From Erwinia sp. JUb26 (GTDB taxonomy: Bacteria; Pseudomonadota; Gammaproteobacteria; Enterobacterales; Enterobacteriaceae): a DNA stretch of 64,000 nt. Of this stretch, positions 58,112 through 64,000 are shown one piece after another (positions within the stretch are counted from its first letter, which is position 1; every line of letters starts with the position of its first letter). The stretch is taken from assembly GCF_003751505.1 (NCBI RefSeq), contig NZ_RJVB01000001.1:797890-861889 (forward strand). Direction: 5' to 3'. Made by a program: the position numbers and the translations under genes. The notes under the pieces were generated by a model. That model saw nothing but the letters and a program-made list of their open reading frames with translations, ran no database searches and was not told the DNA's origin.

Positions 58112-59074
58112 TCAGTAACCCATACCTTTTTTGCGATCCAGCTGTGCCTGTGCATCGGCAGGCAGGAACAGTTTGGTTTCGGTTTTGATGATTTTAGGCG
58201 GCACGGTGCCGTCTTTTTTCAGTTTTTCCAGCGCGTCAAAGGCCGGTCCGGCCATATTTGGCGTCAGCTCAACGTTGGCGTTGGCTTCACCGGCCAGCAT
58301 GGCTTTGTAGATATCCGGCACGCCGTCAATCGATCCGGTCAGGATATCTTTGCCCGGCTTAAGTCCGGCTTCTTTAATTGCCTGAATGGCGCCGATGGCC
58401 ATGTCGTCGTTATGTGCGTAAACCATGCAGATATTTTTGCCGTTGTTCTCTGCCTTGATAAAGCTCTCCATCACTTCTTTACCCTTACTGCGGGTGAAGT
58501 CGCCGCTCTGCGAACGGATCACTTTAATGTTCGGGGTGTTGGCAATGGCTTCCGCAAAGCCTTTTTTACGATCGATAGCCACGCTGGCACCGACGGTGCC
58601 CTGTAGCTCGACGACATTACAGGGTTTGCCGGCCTGCTCTTTCACCAGCCAGTCACCGATCAGCTTGCCTTCATAGACGTTATCCGCGGTGACGACCGCC
58701 TGATACAGCGATTTATCCTTCACCACGATGGCGCGGTCGAGCAGGAAGACCGGAATTTTGGCGTCTTTCGCTTCTTCCAGCACCGGTTCCCAGCCGGTTT
58801 GTACGACAGGTGCGATAAAGATGGCATCCACGCCCTGGGCAATAAACGAGCGCACCGCTTTAATCTGGTTCTCTTGTTTTTGCTGTCCATCAGCAATTTT
58901 CAGTGTAATGCCGCGCTTCTGCGCCTCGGTTTTTGCCACGCTGGTTTCTGCTGCACGCCAGCCCGATTCGGAGCCAACCTGAGAGAAGCCGACGGTCATT
59001 GATTCAGCCAGCACGGGGGCAGACAGGCTCGCGCCGATAAGAACTGGTAAGAGTAAACGCTTCCACATGATCAT
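58112..59074 (-). CDS. ytfQ: Galactofuranose-binding periplasmic protein YtfQ
   Basis: This is the periplasmic receptor for galactofuranose, with 320 residues and a signal peptide ending VLAES. The mature start MTVGFSQVGSESGWRAAET, together with DGQQKQENQIKAVRSFIAQGVD and VELQGTVGASVAIDRKKGF, is near-identical to E. coli YtfQ. AGAGG precedes the ATG at 59074; a second ATG lies at 59068. It is the first gene of the operon. Confidence 0.95.
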   Translation of the reverse strand: MIMWKRLLLPVLIGASLSAPVLAESMTVGFSQVGSESGWRAAETSVAKTEAQKRGITLKIADGQQKQENQIKAVRSFIAQGVDAIFIAPVVQTGWEPVLEEAKDAKIPVFLLDRAIVVKDKSLYQAVVTADNVYEGKLIGDWLVKEQAGKPCNVVELQGTVGASVAIDRKKGFAEAIANTPNIKVIRSQSGDFTRSKGKEVMESFIKAENNGKNICMVYAHNDDMAIGAIQAIKEAGLKPGKDILTGSIDGVPDIYKAMLAGEANANVELTPNMAGPAFDALEKLKKDGTVPPKIIKTETKLFLPADAQAQLDRKKGMGY

Positions 59075-59372
59075 TTTTCCTCTGATGGGATTTTGCCGTA
59101 TAGGGTAACTGCAACTAAATCCTGGACTATTCGTAAGAAAACATATTCGACAACGCTCACAAAACGCTAAAAATCAAAGAGATTAGGCAGTTTGCGTCGC
59201 AAAAATCATCCCGACAGATATGGATATTTCGCCTGCAATAAATGAAAATCAGGTTAAATAAGTGTAATAAACAGAAGCGGTTGCAGAGTGGGCATTTGGA
59301 AGCGATTACAGCACCGCGTGAAGTTCTGTCGTTCTGCGCGGCGTGAATTGCAGGTTAAGAATTATCCTGAAC

Positions 59373-59388
59373 TGTGATGATTCTCACG
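59373..59388. promoter_or_regulatory. CRP-like site
   Basis: TGTGATGATTCTCACG matches TGTGA-N6-TCACA at 9 of 10 fixed positions. It could act on ytfQ (start 300 bp away) or on a plus-strand transcript. Confidence 0.5.
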
Positions 59389-59425
59389 ATTCATCAGCGG
59401 CACACCGCGGTTTTGCACAAAATTA

Positions 59426-59452
59426 ATCAGTTTTCCGAAACTGATGTTTTTT
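59426..59452 (+). terminator. Rho-independent terminator without an obvious gene
   Basis: ATCAGTTT (59426-59433) pairs perfectly with AAACTGAT (59438-59445) around TCCG, and G then six T follow. No plus-strand gene lies upstream until beyond ytfQ, which is on the other strand. Confidence 0.8.
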
Positions 59453-59526
59453 AACATTCGGGTGATGGATTCCGTAAGTAGCCGTTATATACTGATTTTC
59501 TCTTACTGCTGCACGACATGGGCCTC

Positions 59527-59742
59527 ATGAGCATTCACGACTACCTGTTAAAGTTTCGCAAAGTTAACAACCTTGAAAGTTTGGAAAAACTTTTCGATCA
59601 CCTCAACTATACGCTCACCCAGGATAGTGAAATCATCTTAATGTATCGTGCTGCCGATCATCGCCGCGCCGAACTGGCTTCCGGCGGGCGCTTATTCGAT
59701 CCCGGCTGCGTGCCGAAAACCCTCTGGCACTATGTTGTTTAA
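59527..59742 (+). CDS. cnu: Cnu (YdgT), Hha-family nucleoid protein
   Basis: This is a 71-residue all-helical partner of H-NS and StpA that helps silence horizontally acquired genes. [30 protein letters not shown] and [20 protein letters not shown] match E. coli Cnu throughout. An upstream in-frame ATG at 59518 adds three residues; the family start is at 59527. It begins the core block that continues to rsx. Confidence 0.92.
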   Translation: MSIHDYLLKFRKVNNLESLEKLFDHLNYTLTQDSEIILMYRAADHRRAELASGGRLFDPGCVPKTLWHYVV

Positions 59743-59851
59743 AACAGCTAATTCCGTCTTAGCCTGGTGATTCAGCTGGTGTTTTTCCGTATAGTTGGCT
59801 TCTGCTGGTGCGAGATTATCGCATTCATTCTGGCTATATTGAGGACTTCGC

Positions 59852-60292
59852 GTGGCTGTAGATTCCAAAAACCGCATCGGAGGCTGGCTGCTGGTACCGC
59901 TGGCCTGGCTGATCATGACCTTATTGACCAGCGCTCTGGTGATGGCGCTGTACCTCAGTGCGCTGTTCGATCCCGCCATGCGCCATCAGCTGTTTGTGCA
60001 GGACAGTTCGGTACTGATGAACTGGGGACTGTCGCTGCTGACGTCCACGCTGGTGTGGTTTTATACCGGCTGGGTAACGTGGATTTTCTGCAAGCGATCC
60101 CGCCGCCTGCCCCGCCATTACATCATCTGGCTGTTAATTACCGTGGTACTGGCACTGAAAACCTTTGCTTTTGCACCGGTTGCCGATGGCCGCGCCGTAC
60201 AGACGCTGCTTATCGCCCTGCTAGCGGCGGGCATTCTGGTTCCCTACTTCAAGCGCTCGCAGCGGGTAAAAAATACCTTCACTGTTGAATAG
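59852..60292 (+). CDS. ydgK: YdgK inner-membrane protein (DUF2569)
   Basis: This is a 146-residue protein with four hydrophobic segments, starting with RIGGWLLVPLAWLIMTLL, the DUF2569 hallmark. The GTG start at 59852 has GAGGA six bases upstream. The function is unknown. Its place between cnu and rsxA is as in E. coli. Confidence 0.88.
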   Translation: MAVDSKNRIGGWLLVPLAWLIMTLLTSALVMALYLSALFDPAMRHQLFVQDSSVLMNWGLSLLTSTLVWFYTGWVTWIFCKRSRRLPRHYIIWLLITVVLALKTFAFAPVADGRAVQTLLIALLAAGILVPYFKRSQRVKNTFTVE

Positions 60293-60505
60293 TGCTGTAA
60301 AAACCGTCAAGAATTTAATCGTGAGTGCGCTATAACGGCGTTGAATAGCGCACAACGGTTGTGGTCGGGCGGGCAATATCCGATAATAAACCCCTGCAAT
60401 TTTAAGCTGCAGCGCTGAAAACCCGCGTGAAGATCGCCGCCGGTGGCCAGTACAGACCTTTGGGGTCGCCAAAATCAGCTCTTTCTTCTTTTTTCAGGCA
60501 TAAGA

Positions 60506-61087
60506 ATGACCGACTACCTGCTTCTTTTTATTGGCACAGTGCTGGTGAATAACTTCGTTCTGGTGAAGTTTCTCGGCCTTTGTCCCTTTATGGGCGTTTC
60601 CAAAAAACTGGAAACGGCGATTGGCATGGGACTCGCCACCACCTTTGTCATCACCCTGGCCTCGATCTGCGCATGGCTGGTGAATCACCTGATCCTGCTG
60701 CCGCTCGATCTGGTTTATCTGCGTACCATGGCCTATATCCTGGTGATTGCCGTGGTCGTTCAGTTCACCGAAATGGTGGTGCGTAAAACCAGCCCCGATC
60801 TGTACCGCCTGCTGGGGATCTTCCTGCCGCTGATCACCACCAACTGCGCCGTGCTGGGCGTGCCGCTGCTGAGCGTTAACCTCAATCACACCTTCCTGCA
60901 GGCCGCGCTGTACGGCTTCAGCGCCTCGCTCGGCTTCTCGCTGGTGATGGTGCTGTTTGCCGGTATTCGCGAACGCCTTGTACTGGCCGATGTACCCGCG
61001 CCGTTCAAAGGCTCTTCCATTGCACTGGTGACCGCCGGGTTGATGGCGCTGGCCTTTATGGGCTTTACCGGACTGGTTAAATTCTGA
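60506..61087 (+). CDS. rsxA: RsxA, membrane subunit of the Rsx electron-transport complex
   Basis: This is a 193-residue protein with six helices ([36 protein letters not shown]). The Cys in [10 protein letters not shown] and NCAVLG are the iron-sulphur ligands known in RnfA/RsxA. The Rsx complex keeps SoxR reduced in E. coli and is homologous to Rnf. A longer frame from 60443 is not homologous. rsxB starts at its last base. Confidence 0.95.
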   Translation: MTDYLLLFIGTVLVNNFVLVKFLGLCPFMGVSKKLETAIGMGLATTFVITLASICAWLVNHLILLPLDLVYLRTMAYILVIAVVVQFTEMVVRKTSPDLYRLLGIFLPLITTNCAVLGVPLLSVNLNHTFLQAALYGFSASLGFSLVMVLFAGIRERLVLADVPAPFKGSSIALVTAGLMALAFMGFTGLVKF

Positions 61088-61662
61088 TGACGGCGATTTG
61101 GATTGCGATTGCCGTATTAAGCGCCCTCAGCCTGGTTTTCGGGGGGCTGCTGGGCTATGCCTCACGCCGCTTCAAGGTTGAAGAAGACCCGATTGTCGAG
61201 CAGATAGATGCCCTGCTGCCACAGAGCCAGTGCGGCCAGTGCACCTATCCGGGCTGCCGCCCGTATGCGGAAGCGGTGGCCAACGGCGGCGAGATGATCA
61301 ACAAATGCGCCCCCGGCGGAGAGCAGACCATGCTTAAGCTGGCGGCGCTGCTGAACGTCGATCCCCAGCCGCTGGGTGATGAAGCCGAACTGGAGCCGGA
61401 GCGTAAGGTTGCCTGGATTGATGAAGCCAACTGCATCGGCTGCACCAAATGTATTCAGGCCTGCCCGGTTGATGCCATCGTCGGGGCCACCCGAGCGATG
61501 CATACCGTGCTGACCGATGTCTGCACCGGCTGCGATCTTTGCGTTGCCCCCTGCCCGACCGACTGCATTGAAATGCGTCCGGTTGCAACGACCACTGCCA
61601 ACTGGAAATGGGATCTGCAAACCATCCCGGTTAGGGTTATTCCTGTAGAAAGTCATGCTTAA
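61087..61662 (+). CDS. rsxB: RsxB, iron-sulphur subunit
   Basis: This is a 191-residue protein with an N-terminal membrane helix ([22 protein letters not shown]) and a four-Cys cluster motif [15 protein letters not shown]. Two ferredoxin motifs follow, [12 protein letters not shown] near 118 and [12 protein letters not shown] near 148. Its stop overlaps the start of rsxC by 8 bp. Confidence 0.95.
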   Translation: MTAIWIAIAVLSALSLVFGGLLGYASRRFKVEEDPIVEQIDALLPQSQCGQCTYPGCRPYAEAVANGGEMINKCAPGGEQTMLKLAALLNVDPQPLGDEAELEPERKVAWIDEANCIGCTKCIQACPVDAIVGATRAMHTVLTDVCTGCDLCVAPCPTDCIEMRPVATTTANWKWDLQTIPVRVIPVESHA

Positions 61663-64000
61663 TCTGTTCAAAAGATTCAAAAAAGATGCAATCTGGGACT
61701 TCGAAGGCGGTATTCACCCGCCGGAAATGAAGACTCAGTCGAACGGCACGCCGCTGCGTCAGCTGCCGCTGCCCGACCGCTTTATTCTGCCGCTGAAGCA
61801 GCATATCGGTAGCGAAGGTGAGATCAGGGTGCGCCCGGGCGATAAGGTTCTACGCGGGGAACCGCTGACCTTTGGTAATGGCCGGATGCTGCCGATCCAC
61901 GCCCCGACGTCCGGCACGGTAACGAAAATCGCCCCGCACATGACCGCGCACCCTTCGGCGCTGGCCGAGATGTGTATTTTTATCGAGCCGGACGGCGAAG
62001 ATCGCTGGTGTGAAAAACTGACGGTCAGTGACTATCGCCAGCTTGAGCGCAGCGATGTGGTGGCACGCGTGCACAAGGCCGGTGTTGCCGGTCTGGGCGG
62101 CGCGGGATTCCCGACCGCGACCAAGCTGCGAGGTGGCCTGCGCGGGGTGAATACCCTGATTATCAATGCCGCCGAGTGCGAACCCTACATCACCGCCGAT
62201 GACAGGCTGATGCAGGACTGCGCCGCCGAAGTGCTGGAAGGCAGCCGCATCCTGGCTTGGATCCTCAACGCTGAACGCGTGCTGATCGGGATTGAGGATA
62301 ACAAACCGGAAGCGATTGCCGCGCTGAAAGCGGCTCTCGGCAACGAGCGCGATCTGCAAATTCGGGTGATTCCGACCAAATATCCTTCCGGCGGCGCCAA
62401 ACAGCTGACCCGCATTCTGACCGGTAAGGAAGTGCCGCACGGCGGCCGCTCCACCGATATTGGCGTGCTGATGCAGAACGTCGGTACCGCGTTTGCGGTC
62501 AAGCGCGCGGTGGTCGACGGTGAACCGCTGACCGAACGCGTGGTAACCCTGACCGGCGAAGCCGTCAAGCGCCCTGGCAACGTCTGGGGCCGCATCGGTA
62601 CGCCGATCAGCCATCTGCTTCAGCAGGCGGAATTCGAGCCGGGCAACGAACAGATGGTGGTCATGGGCGGTCCGCTGATGGGCTTTACCCTGCCGTCGCT
62701 GGACGTGCCGGTGGTGAAAATCACCAACTGCATCCTGGCCCCTTCCGCCAGCGAGATGGGCGCCAGCGAGCCGGAAAAAGGCTGCATCCGCTGTAGCGCC
62801 TGCGCCGATGCCTGCCCTGCGGGCCTGCTGCCGCAGCAGCTTTACTGGTACAGCCGCGGCGGCGATCACGATAAAGCGCGTGCGCATAATATTGCCGACT
62901 GCATCGAATGCGGTGCCTGCGCCTATGTCTGCCCGAGCAACATCCCGCTGGTGCAGTACTACCGCCAGGAGAAGGCTGAAATCCAGGCCATCGATATGGA
63001 GTCGGAACGTAACGCGCAGGCGAAAGCACGCTTTGAAGCCCGCCAGCTGCGCCTTGAGCGTGAAAAGCAAGCGCGCGAGGCGAAGCATCAGCAGGCGAAA
63101 CGCACCGTGGCAACGACGGATGCCGATGCGCTGAATGCCGCCCGTGAACGCGTGAAGGCGAAACAGCAGCAGAGCGAAACGGCCGACGTTGCCGCTGTAG
63201 AAACCAACAAACGTCCGGCAGACGATGCAGCAAGAGCAGCGCTGCGTGATGCCCGTCTGGCCGAGGCGAAAGCGCGTCAGGCTGAGAAACAGGCCGCCAC
63301 TGAACCGGCAACCCGTCAGGCGGAAGATCCGCGCAAAGCAGCTGTTGCGGCTGCGATTGCTCGTGCTAAGGCGAAGCAGGCAGCTCAGGCGGGTGATGTG
63401 GTTGCAGATGCACCTCCTGCACAGCCTGAAGCGGCTTCTGCTTCGGTCGCTGAACCGGCTGCCGACGTCGATCCACGCAAAGCGGCCGTTGCCGCCGCGA
63501 TTGCTCGTGCGAAAGCGAAGAAAGCCGCACAGGCAGGTGGCGCGGGTGCAGATGCGCCGGTTGTGCAGCCTGGATCTGCTGCCGCCCCGGTCGCTGAACC
63601 AGCTGCCGACGTCGATCCACGCAAAGCGGCCGTTGCCGCCGCGATTGCCCGAGCGAAAGCGAAGAAAGCAGCCCAGGCGGGTGGCGCGGGTGCAGATGCG
63701 CCGGTTGCGCAGCCTGAAGTTGCAGCTGAACCGGACACTGAATCAGCAGCGGAACCTGTTGCCCAGGCCGCCGCTGAAGATCCACGCAAAGCCGCTATCG
63801 CTGCGGCCATCGCCCGCGCGAAAGCGAAGAAAGCAGCCCAGGCGGATAGCGTGGTTGCAGATACGCCGGTTGCGCAGCCTGAAGTTGCAGCTGAACCGGA
63901 CACTGAATCAGCAGCGGAACCTGTTGCCCAGGCCGCCGCTGAAGATCCACGCAAAGCCGCTATCGCTGCGGCCATCGCCCGCGCGAAAGCGAAGAAAGCG
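61655..64000 (+). CDS. rsxC: RsxC, NADH-dehydrogenase-like subunit (partial, first 782 residues)
   Basis: RsxC is the peripheral subunit that binds NADH, FMN and iron-sulphur clusters. [15 protein letters not shown] near 146, [14 protein letters not shown] near 170, and two ferredoxin motifs [12 protein letters not shown] near 371 and [12 protein letters not shown] near 410 are present. From about residue 450 the protein is a charged coil. From 558 it is a tandem repeat of [20 protein letters not shown] units at 558, 606, 654, 709 and 764, and it continues past the window. The last two units (period 165 bp) are nearly identical in DNA. This tail is longer than the recalled E. coli tail. Confidence 0.94.
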   Translation, partial: MLNLFKRFKKDAIWDFEGGIHPPEMKTQSNGTPLRQLPLPDRFILPLKQHIGSEGEIRVRPGDKVLRGEPLTFGNGRMLPIHAPTSGTVTKIAPHMTAHPSALAEMCIFIEPDGEDRWCEKLTVSDYRQLERSDVVARVHKAGVAGLGGAGFPTATKLRGGLRGVNTLIINAAECEPYITADDRLMQDCAAEVLEGSRILAWILNAERVLIGIEDNKPEAIAALKAALGNERDLQIRVIPTKYPSGGAKQLTRILTGKEVPHGGRSTDIGVLMQNVGTAFAVKRAVVDGEPLTERVVTLTGEAVKRPGNVWGRIGTPISHLLQQAEFEPGNEQMVVMGGPLMGFTLPSLDVPVVKITNCILAPSASEMGASEPEKGCIRCSACADACPAGLLPQQLYWYSRGGDHDKARAHNIADCIECGACAYVCPSNIPLVQYYRQEKAEIQAIDMESERNAQAKARFEARQLRLEREKQAREAKHQQAKRTVATTDADALNAARERVKAKQQQSETADVAAVETNKRPADDAARAALRDARLAEAKARQAEKQAATEPATRQAEDPRKAAVAAAIARAKAKQAAQAGDVVADAPPAQPEAASASVAEPAADVDPRKAAVAAAIARAKAKKAAQAGGAGADAPVVQPGSAAAPVAEPAADVDPRKAAVAAAIARAKAKKAAQAGGAGADAPVAQPEVAAEPDTESAAEPVAQAAAEDPRKAAIAAAIARAKAKKAAQADSVVADTPVAQPEVAAEPDTESAAEPVAQAAAEDPRKAAIAAAIARAKAKKA
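63326..64000 (+). repeat. In-frame tandem repeat array in rsxC
   Basis: Five DPRKAA units begin at 63326, 63470, 63614, 63779 and 63944. Spacings are 48, 48, 55 and 55 codons, and all steps keep the frame. The two 55-codon units are almost the same at DNA level, which points to recent expansion. Confidence 0.9.

Larger units (their letters stand above)
59075..59526. other. ytfQ / cnu intergenic region
   Basis: This 452-bp gap contains a CRP-like site (59373-59388), a stand-alone plus-strand terminator (59426-59452) and a TATACT at 59488-59493 that may be the cnu -10. The small blr gene found upstream of cnu in E. coli was not seen. A transcript ending at the terminator would be a new small RNA. 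Confidence 0.5.

Noticed and set aside
61850..63088. 412-codon minus-strand frame opposite rsxC
   Set aside because: It is a shadow of the rsxC coding strand with no domain.
63366..63975. Repetitive minus-strand frames opposite the rsxC tail
   Set aside because: They simply mirror the DNA repeats of the RsxC tail.

Overview
The window is a piece of an enterobacterial chromosome, most likely from an Erwinia- or Pantoea-like plant-associated member of the Erwiniaceae. The evidence is gene content and order. The blocks dcp / guaD / ydfG-ynfA-ynfB-ynfD / ynfK(bioD2)-mlc-ynfL-ynfM / tus / fumC-manA-ydgA / add-ydgJ / cnu-ydgK-rsxABC follow the E. coli terminus region, but fumA and the uid and mal genes are absent. 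A Ter site overlaps the tus promoter, so the window lies in the replication terminus. No rRNA, tRNA or CRISPR array was seen.

Layout. 1-12.7 kb is core: a partial dipeptidyl carboxypeptidase, guanine deaminase, a short-chain dehydrogenase, small envelope proteins, two MFS transporters, dethiobiotin synthetase, the glucose repressor Mlc, a LysR/MFS pair and tus. 12.77-17.02 kb is an inserted element of about 4.25 kb. It is bounded by a 12-bp direct repeat with imperfect inverted ends just inside, and it sits in what was the tus/fumC bidirectional terminator. It carries a 785-residue cell-wall hydrolase (a probable contact-dependent or type VI effector), its probable periplasmic immunity protein, a ColE1-plasmid-like fragment and a doubly inactivated Tn3-type resolvase. 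17-25 kb returns to core (fumC, manA, ydgA, add, ydgJ), interrupted by a GC-rich duplicated palindromic repeat block.

25-59 kb is an accessory metabolic region between ydgJ and cnu. It holds an L-arabinose block (araC-H-G-F facing araBA, with no araD), a membrane carrier with an M20D amidohydrolase, a beta-glucoside PTS with phospho-beta-glucosidase and RpiR regulator, a sugar-acid operon with IclR regulator, an mgtC-like gene, ygaV-ygaP, a GST/TetR pair, redox genes among decayed gene fragments, a free-standing TolA domain III protein, and a galactofuranose-type ABC importer (ytfQRT-yjfF). A dispersed, apparently structured repeat occurs three times here. 59.5-64 kb is core again: cnu, ydgK and the electron-transport genes rsxA, rsxB and the first 782 codons of rsxC, whose tail is a tandem Ala/Lys-rich repeat.

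How the parts work together: most accessory genes import plant-derived sugars and acids (arabinose, beta-glucosides, hexonates, galactofuranose) and feed central metabolism. Each catabolic block has its own regulator, often with a visible palindrome in the facing promoter. The most unusual feature is the effector-immunity element inserted into a terminator in the terminus.
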